Assembly (NCBI RefSeq): GCF_904846185.1
Contig: NZ_CAJGZQ010000032.1
Coordinates: forward strand, 1-34,724
Reading direction: 5' to 3'
Origin: Psychrobacter immobilis
GTDB lineage: Bacteria; Pseudomonadota; Gammaproteobacteria; Pseudomonadales; Moraxellaceae
Length of the DNA stretch: 34,724 nucleotides
Shown here one piece after another: positions 26,221 to 34,724 of this stretch; positions within the stretch are counted from its first letter, which is position 1, and each line of letters starts with the position of its first letter. The notes beneath the pieces were generated by a model. That model worked only from the letters and a program-made list of their open reading frames with translations. It ran no database searches and was not told the DNA's origin. Both the position numbers and the translations under genes were made by a program.

Positions 26221-27186
26221 ATGATGATAGATGTTATCGGTGATATTCACGGCTACGCAGACAAGTTAATTGGTTTATTAGAGCAGCTAGGTTACGTTCA
26301 TAATGGCACGTACTTTGTACCGCCAGTAGGGCATCGGGCGTTATTTATCGGTGACTTGATTGACCGAGGACCACAGCAATTGGCTACCTTAGAGATTGTT
26401 TTTGCCATGTTAGATGCTAACGTGGCAGATGCGATAATGGGTAATCATGAATATAACGCCCTCGCCTTTGGCACACTTGACCCTGATAACTCCAGCCAAT
26501 ATCTGCGCTCGCACAATGACATACATACGCGCCAACATGCCGCATTTTTAGCCGAAATAGCTTTTGGCTCAGAGCGTCATCAATATTGGCTTAATCGGTT
26601 GTATGAGCTGCCTTTATGGATTGAAACAGACGACGCTTGTTTTGTTCATGCCTGCTGGGATGTCGATAGTATGGCGGTATTGCAGCCACTATTGACTGAC
26701 GATAACTGTTTAACGCCGCACGGGCTAGTCGCCACTGCCAAAGAAAACACGGCGCCATTTGACGCGCTAGAGCGGGTATTAAAAGGTGTAGAAACATCAT
26801 TACCCGACGGCATGGTCATGGTCGATAAAGAAGGCACTGAGCGCAAGCGCGTGCGAGTATGCTGGTGGCTTGACGGACTGAATAAGCGCCGTCTTTACGA
26901 GGTGGCGCGTGCGCCTGCATCAGCATTGGCTCAGATTCCAAAAGAGGTGTTGGCTGAAAATATTGATTTCGCTCTGAAAACGAATAAAGCGGTATTTGTC
27001 GGTCATTATTGGTTAACTGGCACGCCTGAGCCACTGAGTTCACAAGTTGCCTGTACTGATTATTCAGTGGCGGTAGACAGCGGATATCTGACTTGTTATC
27101 AGCTCAATACTGAGCAACCATTGCCACTAAAAGCCAGTAACTTTCTCCAATATCGCCATGATAAAACGGTAAACCCCAATCCATAA
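26221..27186 (+). CDS. Metallophosphatase of the PPP/ApaH-like family
   Basis: A 321-residue cytoplasmic phosphoesterase with two metal ions. The family motifs are clear: VIGDIHGYADKL near the start, FIGDLIDRGPQ, MGNHEYNAL, then VHACWD and FVGHYWLTG supplying histidines. It resembles the Ser/Thr phosphatase and diadenosine tetraphosphatase branch, and its substrate is unknown. The open frame begins with TTG at 26173. ATG at 26221 (or 26224) puts GDIHG where it belongs, near residue 7, and is preferred, although no strong ribosome site is visible. It precedes purE by 99 bases. Confidence 0.88.
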   Translation: MMIDVIGDIHGYADKLIGLLEQLGYVHNGTYFVPPVGHRALFIGDLIDRGPQQLATLEIVFAMLDANVADAIMGNHEYNALAFGTLDPDNSSQYLRSHNDIHTRQHAAFLAEIAFGSERHQYWLNRLYELPLWIETDDACFVHACWDVDSMAVLQPLLTDDNCLTPHGLVATAKENTAPFDALERVLKGVETSLPDGMVMVDKEGTERKRVRVCWWLDGLNKRRLYEVARAPASALAQIPKEVLAENIDFALKTNKAVFVGHYWLTGTPEPLSSQVACTDYSVAVDSGYLTCYQLNTEQPLPLKASNFLQYRHDKTVNPNP

Positions 27187-27285
27187 AATTGGTACTATTG
27201 CCCCCGCTTTCTTATTAAAAATCAAACTTGGCTTTACGAAGGCAACAAAACTTTTGTATGATGGTCTTTTTGAGGATATCAAAGC

Positions 27286-27846
27286 ATGAGCACCACAACA
27301 GCTACTGTTAACACGATGGATCACAACAGCCCTATCTCCTCCCCTGCTGGTCAGCCGAAAGTTGGCATTATTATGGGATCACAATCTGATTGGGCAACCA
27401 TGAGTGCGGCAGCGCAATTGCTCGCAGACTTTGATATCGCTTTTGATTGTGAAGTAGTGTCAGCACACCGCACCCCTGATAGATTGTTTGACTATGCAAA
27501 AAGTGCAAAAGATAACGGTCTACAAGTTATCATCGCTGGCGCTGGTGGTGCTGCTCATCTGCCTGGCATGTGTGCCAGTCAAACGCCGTTACCTGTGTTT
27601 GGTGTTCCTGTAAAGTCTTCTATGCTCAGCGGTTGGGATAGTCTCTTGTCTATCGTACAGATGCCTAAAGGCGTCGCAGTTGGCACATTAGCGATTGGCT
27701 CAGCAGGCGCTTACAATGCTGCTCTGCTTGCGATTCAAGTGTTAGCATTGAATGATGAGACTATTGCGGCTAAGCTGGACAATCTGCGCCAAATGCAAAC
27801 TGATACCATCCTTGCTAGCCCAACGCCCGGCATCATCAATAGCTAA
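27286..27846 (+). CDS. purE: N5-carboxyaminoimidazole ribonucleotide mutase PurE
   Basis: Class I PurE, moving the carboxyl group of N5-CAIR to carbon to give CAIR in purine synthesis. The 186 residues contain [42 protein letters not shown] and [20 protein letters not shown]. About 24 extra residues, polar and Ser/Thr-rich, precede the conserved core, and TGAGGA nine bases before the ATG supports this start. purK follows after 190 bases with a hairpin between, so the two are not tightly coupled as in many bacteria. Confidence 0.95.
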   Translation: MSTTTATVNTMDHNSPISSPAGQPKVGIIMGSQSDWATMSAAAQLLADFDIAFDCEVVSAHRTPDRLFDYAKSAKDNGLQVIIAGAGGAAHLPGMCASQTPLPVFGVPVKSSMLSGWDSLLSIVQMPKGVAVGTLAIGSAGAYNAALLAIQVLALNDETIAAKLDNLRQMQTDTILASPTPGIINS

Positions 27847-27939
27847 TTACCTGTCTTTGATAGCGGTTCTTGAATCCCATTATTGAGACATAGCTGCTAT
27901 TTACTTGATATTTATTTTTAGATGGGTTTTACTTAATAC

Positions 27940-27963
27940 AAGGTGCATGTAATGCACCTTTTC
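27940..27963 (+). terminator. Hairpin with short T-run between purE and purK
   Basis: AAGGTGCAT pairs perfectly with ATGCACCTT around GTA, then two more T. It is a modest terminator that may only partly stop transcription into purK. Confidence 0.65.
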
Positions 27964-28036
27964 CTATTTTAATAGATGACTTTTCGCCTTTTAATACACC
28001 CAAAATATTATTCATTTTTAACTCAAAGAGCCTGCC

Positions 28037-29389
28037 ATGACTACAGCGAACGCTTACCCTGTTACCCAAACCATTCGTACCATCGGTATTTTAGGCGGTG
28101 GTCAGCTTGGTATGATGCTTGCCGAAGCAGCGATGCCACTGGGCTACCAATGTGTGTTTTTAGAAGACAGCGCTGACTGCCCTGCTAGCCTATACGGCCA
28201 CGTCTTTCATAGCGATCAATTGGAAGACTTCATCGCCGCAGCAGACGTTTTCACCTTAGAGTTTGAAAACACACCAACGGCGACAGTTGAACAGCTGACT
28301 GATCTATCAAAATCAGGTAGCAAACAAGGCATGTTTCCGCCATTGATTGCGCTTGATATCGCTCAAGACCGCTTGAAAGAAAAGCAAATGTTCAATTCGC
28401 TTGATATTGCCACTGTACCCTTTATGGCTGTCAACTCTGAAGCGGATTTGCAGCAAGCCTGTCATGAATTAGGACTGCCTATCGTCCTAAAAACCAGCCG
28501 TGGTGGTTATGATGGCAAAGGTCAGTTCGTGATTAGACAAGACAGTGATATCAAGGCGGCATGGCAAGATCTCAAAGATGCAGTTACGGGTAAGGGCTCA
28601 CTAACGCCAACGCCTGCACCTTTGATTGCAGAAGGTTTTATTAACTTTAGCCGCGAGCTTTCTATTATCGCCGCACGCGCACAAAATGGTCAGGTTCGTT
28701 GCTACGATTTGGTCGAAAACCATCATCATAATGGTATTTTAGCCAAGACCCAAGCGCCTGCCGTTGGCACCAGTCATTTATTCAAACAAGCAACCGATGC
28801 CATCACCAAAATCATGAACCATTTAGACTATGTTGGTGTGATGGCACTTGAGCTCTTTGTGACCAAAGATGCGCGTGGCCATGACACGCTACTCGCTAAT
28901 GAAATTGCGCCGCGCGTACATAATTCAGGACATTGGAGCATTGAAGGCGCTGTCACTAGCCAGTTCGAAAACCACATTCGCGCCGTCGTCAATCTGCCAT
29001 TAGGTGATACCGACAACGTGCATCCAGCGATTATGCTCAATGTCTTGGGTCAATATCCAGATATCAGCGCCGTACTAAATATCGATGGCGCACACTATCA
29101 TAGCTACCATAAAGCAGAACGCGATGACCGCAAAATTGCGCATATTACCTTGATGCCAAACGACGTTGCCGACTTAGAGCCTGCTTTGGCCAAGCTCGTC
29201 GCTACGCTACCCAATAAAATGGGACTTGAGAAAAAACCATCTGCGATTGATAGCCAGCCAAAAGCGGCAGATGGTCTAACCACGACTGATACTGACACTG
29301 CTTTAGAGAATGCAGCAGTCAGTATTAAAGATAACCAGTCAAACAAAGCTATCAACACTAAGTCGAAAACAGAAAAGGCTAAAAAATAA
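28037..29389 (+). CDS. purK: N5-carboxyaminoimidazole ribonucleotide synthetase PurK
   Basis: ATP-grasp enzyme making N5-CAIR from AIR, bicarbonate and ATP, the substrate for PurE upstream. Features: IGILGGGQLGMMLAEAA near residue 14, LKTSRGGYDGKGQFV in the ATP-binding loop, NEIAPRVHNSGHWSIEGA near the metal site. The 450 residues exceed the E. coli protein (355) by nearly 100, mainly because of a polar Lys/Asp/Thr-rich tail of about 60 residues after the fold ends (near 390). The last codons overlap the next gene (TAATG), which suggests translational coupling. The ATG at 28037 has only a weak GAG ribosome site. Confidence 0.95.
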   Translation: MTTANAYPVTQTIRTIGILGGGQLGMMLAEAAMPLGYQCVFLEDSADCPASLYGHVFHSDQLEDFIAAADVFTLEFENTPTATVEQLTDLSKSGSKQGMFPPLIALDIAQDRLKEKQMFNSLDIATVPFMAVNSEADLQQACHELGLPIVLKTSRGGYDGKGQFVIRQDSDIKAAWQDLKDAVTGKGSLTPTPAPLIAEGFINFSRELSIIAARAQNGQVRCYDLVENHHHNGILAKTQAPAVGTSHLFKQATDAITKIMNHLDYVGVMALELFVTKDARGHDTLLANEIAPRVHNSGHWSIEGAVTSQFENHIRAVVNLPLGDTDNVHPAIMLNVLGQYPDISAVLNIDGAHYHSYHKAERDDRKIAHITLMPNDVADLEPALAKLVATLPNKMGLEKKPSAIDSQPKAADGLTTTDTDTALENAAVSIKDNQSNKAINTKSKTEKAKK

Positions 29390-29838
29390 TGCAGATTTGG
29401 GTAGATGCCGATTCGGTGCCATTGATTGCCAAAGATTTGATTATCAAAACCGCTGAACGCACGCAAACCATGGCAATATTCGTCGCCAATCAGCCGATCA
29501 AACTGCGTAAGTCACCACTGCTTGTCATGACGGTGGTGCCATCAGGGTTCGATAAAGCCGATGATTATATCGTTGAGCAAATACAGCCAGGCGATCTGGC
29601 TATTACTAGCGACATTCCTTTGGCTAATGACATTTTGGACAAAGGTGGTATGGTCTTGACCTCTCGCGGCATGGTCTACGACAAAAATAATATCAAGCAA
29701 AAGCTCAATATGCGTGATTTCATGGATACCATGCGCGGTACTGGCGTGCTCGAACTACAAGAAATGAGTGGTCAAAAACCTTATGGCGATCGTGATAAAA
29801 AAGCTTTTGCTGATGGATTAAACAAGTTGGTACGCTAG
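29389..29838 (+). CDS. UPF0178 (YaiI/YqxD) family protein
   Basis: 149 residues of the UPF0178/DUF188 family, a PIN-like fold whose activity is not established. Recognised by MQIWVDADSVP at the start, VVPSGFDKADDYIVEQIQPGDLAITSDIPLA in the middle and RGMVYDKNNIKQKL. The conserved aspartates of a PIN-like metal site are present. The start overlaps the purK stop by one base (TAATG), so it is translated with purK, and AAAGG within the end of purK can act as ribosome site. A terminator follows. Confidence 0.9.
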   Translation: MQIWVDADSVPLIAKDLIIKTAERTQTMAIFVANQPIKLRKSPLLVMTVVPSGFDKADDYIVEQIQPGDLAITSDIPLANDILDKGGMVLTSRGMVYDKNNIKQKLNMRDFMDTMRGTGVLELQEMSGQKPYGDRDKKAFADGLNKLVR

Positions 29839-29920
29839 TTTTCACCCGCTTTGTCTTTGATTTTTTGATCTTATCCACTTTGCAAACTGTATACACGCCA
29901 TAACCAAACACTATGCAATC

Positions 29921-29952
29921 GGCACGCTTCATAACGAAGTGTGCCTTTTTTT
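29921..29952 (+). terminator. Terminator after the purK/UPF0178 pair
   Basis: A 10-bp stem (GGCACGCTTC with GAAGTGTGCC, one G-U) around ATAAC, followed by seven T residues. Confidence 0.85.
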
Positions 29953-30012
29953 CTTGATACGCTATAGTCAGTTTTTACAACAACGATAACGTATATAAGA
30001 ATAGGAATGACA

Positions 30013-30651
30013 ATGAAAATTTTAGTAATTGGGGCAAGTGGTCGAGTGGGAACGGATTTGGTCAAGCAGCTATTAGCGGATAACCATCAAGTTATTGGCA
30101 CGACACGCCAAGAAGAAAAACTGTTTACCGATGACAATTATAGCCAACTCGATTTAGATATCACTGCCGAAAAAGAGGCTATACAAAAGCAAATTGATCA
30201 AGACATTGACGCTGTCTATTTCGTTGCAGGGTCTGGCGGTAAAGACGTCTTAGAAGTGGATTTACATGGGGCGGTCAAAACCATGCAAGCCGCAGAGGAC
30301 AAAGGCATTAAGCGCTATATCATGCTTAGCACCGTCTTTTCATTAGACACCAGTAAATGGGACAATGCTGGTATTGCTGACCTAAAAGAATACTATATAT
30401 GTAAGCATTATGCGGATCAGTGGTTAATTAATAACAGTAGCCTTGATTACACCATCTTTCAAGCAGGGGCGCTAAAAGAGCGCGAAGCAACTGGTAAAAT
30501 CACTGTCAACGATGATAATGCTGGAGAAAATTCAATTGCCGATGTGGCGACTACTCTGGCAGCCGTCTTAAATGCCAATAATACCGTCAAGAAAGTCTTT
30601 AGTATGCATAACGGTGAGACTGCGATTGATGAAGCGATTGCACAGTTATAA
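30013..30651 (+). CDS. NAD(P)-binding SDR-like protein (atypical SDR)
   Basis: A 212-residue single Rossmann-domain protein of the NAD(P)H-binding atypical short-chain dehydrogenase group (YwnB/YhfK-like). It has the dinucleotide motif VIGASGRVG at the very start, YFVAGSGGKDV, then MLSTVFS and YYICKHYADQWL, where the Tyr-x-x-x-Lys-like pair sits. The reaction is not known. The earlier ATG at 30007 directly abuts the AGGA at 30003-30006, while ATG at 30013 has the right six-base spacing, so 30013 is chosen. Confidence 0.88.
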   Translation: MKILVIGASGRVGTDLVKQLLADNHQVIGTTRQEEKLFTDDNYSQLDLDITAEKEAIQKQIDQDIDAVYFVAGSGGKDVLEVDLHGAVKTMQAAEDKGIKRYIMLSTVFSLDTSKWDNAGIADLKEYYICKHYADQWLINNSSLDYTIFQAGALKEREATGKITVNDDNAGENSIADVATTLAAVLNANNTVKKVFSMHNGETAIDEAIAQL

Positions 30652-30677
30652 GAATCAACTTTACAGCGATTAAAACG

Positions 30678-30715
30678 AAAAAAGCGAGTAAGCCTAATGG
30701 GTTACTCGCTTTTTT
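30678..30715. terminator. Bidirectional terminator between the SDR-like gene and epmA
   Basis: AAAAAAGCGAGTAA pairs with TTACTCGCTTTTTT, with a further short inner stem. Serves both convergent genes (epmA stop at 30768). Confidence 0.85.
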
Positions 30716-30767
30716 CTAATAGGCTTGTCAAATAAGTGGCAACTATATTAAGTCTATTAATAATCGA

Positions 30768-31793
30768 CTAGGCCAAACCGCTCGGAAAAGAAATCACATC
30801 TTCTAAGCTATTCGCGCCTGTGATTACCATGAGTAATCTATCAATACCAACGGCGATACCGCTACAGGGAATTAAAGCATCAGATGCTGCTAATAAATGC
30901 TCATCGATTGGCATTTGTGGTAGGTTATGACGCTTACGCAGTTGATTGTCTCGCTCAAACCGTTCTCTTAACGCTTGTCCATCTGCTAGCTCATCATAAG
31001 CGTTGGCAATCTCAATACCATTGATATACAGCTCGAAACGTTTAGCGACTGTATTGCCCTCTTTATCAACCGCTGTTTTTGCCAGTGCCGCCGTGGCAGG
31101 CGGATATTCTATAATCAAGGTCGGTAAGTCATGACCCAAGTTTGGCTCGACCGCATGACTAAACAGCAAATCCAGCCAGCTTTGACGAACATCTGTTTCG
31201 CCATCTTCTGTGTTATCCAAGTCGCTATTAAAATCAAAACCTGTCAAACCCTTATCTTCTGCTACCGCTTGCAGAGCATCAAGGCTAGCTGTCAGCGGAT
31301 GTATGCCGACAAAATCCATAAACGCATCAACATAGCGGTAATGACTCATCACCACTGAATGCCCATAAAGCGCCGCTAATAACTCACTCAGCTCAGCCGC
31401 CATATCATCCAGACTATAATTTGGCTGATACCACTCAAGCATGGTAAATTCGATATTATGGCGTACGCCTATTTCATTATCTCGAAATACGGAGCAAATT
31501 TGATATATAGGCACTTGCCAGCTGGCAAGTAAACGCTTCATTGCAAACTCAGGTGAAGTATGCAGATAATAAGTACAAGGTTTATCTTGGTAAGTCACTT
31601 GTGCGGCGACTGATTGTAAGAAAGTATCGGTATTACCAGCCTGCGATAGTAGCGGTGTTTGCACTTCAAGCACTTGATGCGTGGCGAAAAACTGACGAAC
31701 GGTGCTCATCAATTGCGCACGCTGCTGAGCCATTGCCAATGTCATGGTCGGCGCATAGCTGGGTTTTGAAGGAGAATTACTTGCTTGGGTCAT
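30768..31793 (-). CDS. epmA: Elongation factor P--(R)-beta-lysine ligase EpmA
   Basis: Class II lysyl-tRNA-synthetase-like enzyme (PoxA/GenX) that attaches (R)-beta-lysine to elongation factor P, which helps ribosomes through polyproline. The 341 residues are a little longer than in E. coli (325), because of an N-terminal Ser/Pro-rich stretch. The class II motifs are visible: TPLLSQAGNTDTFL, YLHTSPEFAMKRLLA, ICSVFRDNEIGVRHNIEFTMLEWY, and GIAVGIDRLLMVITG near the end. No tRNA anticodon-binding domain precedes them, which separates it from LysS. No efp or epmB is in the window. It is the last gene of a likely minus-strand operon after pdxB (72-base gap). Confidence 0.94.
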   Translation of the reverse strand: MTQASNSPSKPSYAPTMTLAMAQQRAQLMSTVRQFFATHQVLEVQTPLLSQAGNTDTFLQSVAAQVTYQDKPCTYYLHTSPEFAMKRLLASWQVPIYQICSVFRDNEIGVRHNIEFTMLEWYQPNYSLDDMAAELSELLAALYGHSVVMSHYRYVDAFMDFVGIHPLTASLDALQAVAEDKGLTGFDFNSDLDNTEDGETDVRQSWLDLLFSHAVEPNLGHDLPTLIIEYPPATAALAKTAVDKEGNTVAKRFELYINGIEIANAYDELADGQALRERFERDNQLRKRHNLPQMPIDEHLLAASDALIPCSGIAVGIDRLLMVITGANSLEDVISFPSGLA

Positions 31794-31865
31794 TATTATT
31801 TACTGCAATTTAAGGATAAGAATAAGTTCTCAGATGCTACTTTAGGGTTGAAGGCTGCCTAACTT

Positions 31866-33026
31866 TTACCACTGCCATTCGCGGCGTAAGTGATAATCTC
31901 GGCGCAACTGATCAAAGTCAGCACCCTTTATTTGACCGTCAGCCAGCTTGCTTCTTAGTACAGCATCATCGTGCATGATGTCGTAAAATTTCTGTAATCT
32001 GTCTGGATGTGCTTTTAGCTCAGACCAGAGGTAAGTATTAAGCGGCAGTAAACTATGCATGGACTGAACAGGTGCCACTGCCAATTTTTCACAGAGCGCG
32101 TCATAGATAATTTGCGTACCACGCAGCTTACCTTCGACCGTATAGCCTGCGATATGAGGGGTGGCGATAGCCAGTTTGGACAATAAACTCTCAGAAATCT
32201 CTGGTTCAAATTCAAACACATCGAGCACTACTTGGCGATCTGTGCGCTCAATATCTGCTTCTAAATCACGCGCATTAATGACTGGTCCTCGTGCACTGTT
32301 AATCAGCAAAGTATGCGCAGGCATCATGGCCAATGTATCTGCATCAATAAGATGCCGTGTTGGATAATTGCCGCCTCTAGGGTGCACATCACCCTTCTCG
32401 TCTGTCAGAGGTACATGCAAACTAACCACATCGCTTTGGCTAAGCACTTGCTCAAGGCTAGCATTATTCGTATTCGAGGTAGGCAGTAGTGGATCATAGC
32501 CTAGTACTTGCCAGCCTAAATCATTGGCATACTGAGCGAGCGTACTACCAATATTACCAAGTCCGATGATGCCCAATGTTAATGGCTTCGTGGATTGCTG
32601 CCAATAGTGCGGACGCAACGTCAAAATCGCCGTCAATACATACTGCGCGACAGAATGTTTACTACATCCAGCCGCATTGGCGAAAGTGATATTTCGCGCC
32701 GCCAAATAGTCTTGATCGACATGATCGGTACCGATAGTCGCCGAACCGACAAATTTTACGCTGTTATTATTGGCTAGCAATGCCTCGCCTACTGGCGTCA
32801 CCGAGCGTATCAACAGCACATCAGGTTGTAATTCTGAGAGCAACTGCGCATTGATATCGCGTCCAGTGACGGTGATTATATTGACCGTCTGCTCAGGCAC
32901 CTGTCCAAGCATCGAAGCATTAAAAAACGCATCCAAGCTTGCGATATTGCTATCGGCCACGATAGTAATGCTGTCAATAGAGTTCGCTCTATTTTGCATA
33001 GCGCTTGCAGTATTCTTATTTAACAT
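31866..33026 (-). CDS. pdxB: Erythronate-4-phosphate dehydrogenase PdxB
   Basis: NAD-dependent enzyme of de novo pyridoxal phosphate synthesis (DXP-dependent route). The 386 residues match E. coli (378). Signatures: FVGSATIGTDHVD, GIIGLGNIGSTLAQYA (NAD-binding glycines), LLINSARGPVINARDL with the catalytic arginine, VFEFEP with the catalytic Glu, and ATPHIAGYTVEGKLRGT with the catalytic His followed by the EGK signature typical of PdxB. The ATG at 33026 is preceded by GAGG. It begins 12 bases after the stop of the permease gene, so the two are co-transcribed. Confidence 0.95.
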   Translation of the reverse strand: MLNKNTASAMQNRANSIDSITIVADSNIASLDAFFNASMLGQVPEQTVNIITVTGRDINAQLLSELQPDVLLIRSVTPVGEALLANNNSVKFVGSATIGTDHVDQDYLAARNITFANAAGCSKHSVAQYVLTAILTLRPHYWQQSTKPLTLGIIGLGNIGSTLAQYANDLGWQVLGYDPLLPTSNTNNASLEQVLSQSDVVSLHVPLTDEKGDVHPRGGNYPTRHLIDADTLAMMPAHTLLINSARGPVINARDLEADIERTDRQVVLDVFEFEPEISESLLSKLAIATPHIAGYTVEGKLRGTQIIYDALCEKLAVAPVQSMHSLLPLNTYLWSELKAHPDRLQKFYDIMHDDAVLRSKLADGQIKGADFDQLRRDYHLRREWQW

Positions 33027-33038
33027 GACTATGTGCCT

Positions 33039-34166
33039 CTACTCTGAGTCATTGACTGGTGGCAACGTTTGGTTGTCAGACAATACCAAATCCTGCGGGG
33101 CAAATATCTCATTTTTATGCTGCGATATCCATTCTCGCCATACCGCCAATCCGATGGCTAGCACCACAGGACCGATAAACAAACCAACAAAGCCAAAAGC
33201 CGTTAGACCACCTAATACACCAATAAAAATAATAATAAAAGGGATTTTGGTCGCGCCACTAATCACAATAGGACGGATGAGATTGTCAACCCAGCTGATA
33301 ACCAAAGTGCCCCATAGTGCCAAGCCAATCCCTTCTACAGTATGACCTTGGCTTAACAACCAAATGGATACACCGCCCCACACAAATGGCGTGCCGAACG
33401 GAATCAGGGCGATAATAAAGGTTACGATAGTGAGTAAGATAGGACTTGGTGCACCAGCGAAGTAGTAACCCACACCTGCGAGCAGTGCTTGTGCCAATGC
33501 CGTCAAACCAATGCCATAAACCACCGCACGCGTGGTCGTACCCACAGAATCAATATAACCATCGATGCGATTGCCAATGATATTACGCAGTGCTTGACGA
33601 ATTTGGCGCACCAAACTGGTACCATCACGATAAAAGAAAAACAACGTCATCAGCGCCATACCTAACTTGGCAAGACCGCTAAACACCACATCAAATGCTA
33701 CTTTGCCATAATATAAATGTGACTGTACCCAGATACGAAACGCCTCTAACGTCCCTTCTGGGTTTTTATTGATTCTCCACAGCACATCTTTCACTTGCTG
33801 ACCGATGATAGGCATATCTTTAATAGAATCAGGCACATCTAAATAGCCCACTTTTATACGATAAATCAAGTTACTGATTAGGCTCAAGGCTTCTTGCTGT
33901 AGAATAAAAACACCGATAACCAGTGGCACACCTATCATTAAGGAGATACTCACCGTCATAATAGCAGCGCTAAAATTAGGACTCAGCTTTACTTTTTCGT
34001 AAAAAAAGTTATAAATAGGAAAGGTAACATACGCTAAAATCGCCGCCCATAATGCGGGTACAATAAAAAATTGTACCACTTGAAAACACAGTACGAACAG
34101 CACCACCAACAGAGTAATAGCCAATAAGCGCTGAATAATAAATTCTTTTGTCCAATTTTCAATCAT
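33039..34166 (-). CDS. AI-2E family transporter (PerM/YdiK type)
   Basis: A 375-residue inner-membrane protein with about seven or eight helices: a pair at the N-terminus, a third after PNFSAAIMTVSI, a soluble central region (about 100-155), and the remaining helices to the end. The segment IALIPFGTPFVWGGVSIWLL and the late WVDNLIRPIVISG...IPFIIIFIGVLGGLTAFGFVGLFIGPVV block are characteristic of the family. Members have been linked to autoinducer-2 export or sodium/proton exchange, and the substrate here is open. Short distance to pdxB (12 bases) implies an operon of permease, pdxB and epmA. No clear ribosome site precedes the ATG. Confidence 0.9.
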   Translation of the reverse strand: MIENWTKEFIIQRLLAITLLVVLFVLCFQVVQFFIVPALWAAILAYVTFPIYNFFYEKVKLSPNFSAAIMTVSISLMIGVPLVIGVFILQQEALSLISNLIYRIKVGYLDVPDSIKDMPIIGQQVKDVLWRINKNPEGTLEAFRIWVQSHLYYGKVAFDVVFSGLAKLGMALMTLFFFYRDGTSLVRQIRQALRNIIGNRIDGYIDSVGTTTRAVVYGIGLTALAQALLAGVGYYFAGAPSPILLTIVTFIIALIPFGTPFVWGGVSIWLLSQGHTVEGIGLALWGTLVISWVDNLIRPIVISGATKIPFIIIFIGVLGGLTAFGFVGLFIGPVVLAIGLAVWREWISQHKNEIFAPQDLVLSDNQTLPPVNDSE

Positions 34167-34500
34167 AGCGTATAAACCAAGAGCAGACAGCGAAGATCTA
34201 TCGCGACCTTGCTGGCAAGTTTATAAATGTGTGATGAATATCAACTCACAGACGGTGCCCATAAAAAGACCCTGTCCATTAGCGGTATTCATTAGCGAGG
34301 GGTGTAAACAATCAGTACCAGTAAACCTGCTTTGAGAGCATCAAATCGTAGCATACCGTAACATACTTACGGACGATAGTTTTGACTAACGCAAGATAAA
34401 TATCAAGCGATTATCACGGCTTATTATGCCGCAAAATACGATAATGATATAACGATATGTTGTAATCTTTACTTACAACTTTCTCTGTATAAGCTTACTA
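34167..34500. other. Spacer between the permease and the IS element
   Basis: 334 bases without a gene. It should contain the promoter of the permease-pdxB-epmA operon. A nested hairpin at 34345-34377 (ATCGT, then CCGTAA/TTACGG around CATAC, then ACGAT) is visible with a six-base bulge on one side. The last three bases, CTA, are the probable IS target. Confidence 0.5.
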
Positions 34501-34724
34501 GGGCGTGTCTTCAATTGGTTAAGCCATAAATAATAGTTACAATACCGCATCTATTGAGACGCTGCGAGAAGTACAAGTCATGGCAAGAACAGCACTAACA
34601 GATACGCTTTGGGATCAACTTCAATCAACGATGACACAGCATGGCTGCTATCAAACTCAAAACAGTCGAGAGGTCATGGAAGCCATACTGTGGAAGCTAC
34701 GCACAGGTGCGCCTTGGCGTGACA
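34501..34724 (+). mobile_element. Left part of an IS5-family insertion sequence (cut by the window edge)
   Basis: The probable left end starts with GGGCGTGTCTTC directly after CTA, a target fitting the YTA(R) preference of IS5-family elements. The transposase start follows 79 bases later. The right end lies outside the window, so the inverted repeat and target duplication cannot be confirmed. Confidence 0.65.
34580..34724 (+). CDS. IS5-family transposase, N-terminal fragment
   Basis: The frame from ATG at 34580 is open to the end of the window, giving 48 residues. It starts MARTALTDTLWDQLQSTM and ends with ILWKLRTGAPWRD, the N-terminal domain signature of IS5-type transposases (the DUF4096-like region, IL..L.TG.PWRDLP). 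GAGAAG precedes the ATG. Only the edge of the window truncates it, so whether the gene is intact cannot be said. Confidence 0.85.
   Translation, partial: MARTALTDTLWDQLQSTMTQHGCYQTQNSREVMEAILWKLRTGAPWRD

Noticed and set aside
1..34724. CRISPR arrays, tRNA or rRNA genes, replication origin
   Set aside because: I saw no regularly spaced repeats, no tRNA-like TTCGAATC arm in the spacers, no rRNA sequence and no DnaA-box cluster.

Overview
The window reads as chromosome of a gammaproteobacterium of the Moraxellaceae, most probably Psychrobacter. The clues are the moderate GC content with AT-rich spacers, two different NADP-isocitrate dehydrogenases side by side, and the overall gene set. This assignment is inferred from gene content, since no rRNA or tRNA gene is present to confirm it. 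Almost every gene is housekeeping and complete. Two places look acquired: an AT-rich gene at about 1.87-3.44 kb, and the start of an IS5-type insertion sequence that runs off the right edge.

Layout. 0-1.8 kb: gltS (Na+/glutamate symporter) and a small DUF2164 gene, both plus strand. 1.9-3.4 kb: an accessory AIPR/DGQHR-like gene on the minus strand, lying between two almost identical 33-bp terminator copies, with its own strong promoter and a highly structured leader RNA. 3.5-7.2 kb: minus strand, glyA, ubiC and a FemAB/GNAT-like DUF482 gene. 7.9-11.7 kb: monomeric and homodimeric isocitrate dehydrogenase genes pointing at each other across two terminators. 12-14 kb: rluE and a lipoprotein with two DUF305 domains. 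14-19.6 kb: an M61 peptidase (minus), a SlyD-type prolyl isomerase (plus) and the tail-specific protease prc (minus). 20-25 kb: nagZ, then two tandem paralogous membrane proteins, only one of which carries a C-terminal OmpA peptidoglycan-binding domain. 25.4-30.7 kb: plus strand, rhomboid protease, metallophosphatase, purE, purK overlapping a UPF0178 gene, and a small NAD(P)-binding protein. 30.8-34.2 kb: a minus-strand operon AI-2E-type permease, pdxB, epmA. 34.5 kb to the end: left end of the IS element and the first 48 codons of its transposase.

How the genes fit together. glyA, purE/purK, pdxB and ubiC belong to one-carbon, purine, PLP and ubiquinone synthesis (GlyA itself uses PLP). prc, nagZ and the OmpA-domain protein concern the envelope and peptidoglycan. 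slyD, the M61 peptidase, prc, rhomboid and epmA concern protein maturation or translation quality. The most unusual stretch is the 1.6-kb insert between DUF2164 and glyA. It appears to have entered at the shared convergent terminator and duplicated it. The leader of its single gene can form three consecutive hairpins with GGAT in the loop, a long-range stem that competes with the third hairpin, and an 8-bp stem that hides the ribosome-binding site. This looks like a post-transcriptional switch (CsrA/RsmA-like or riboswitch-like) on a candidate defence gene.
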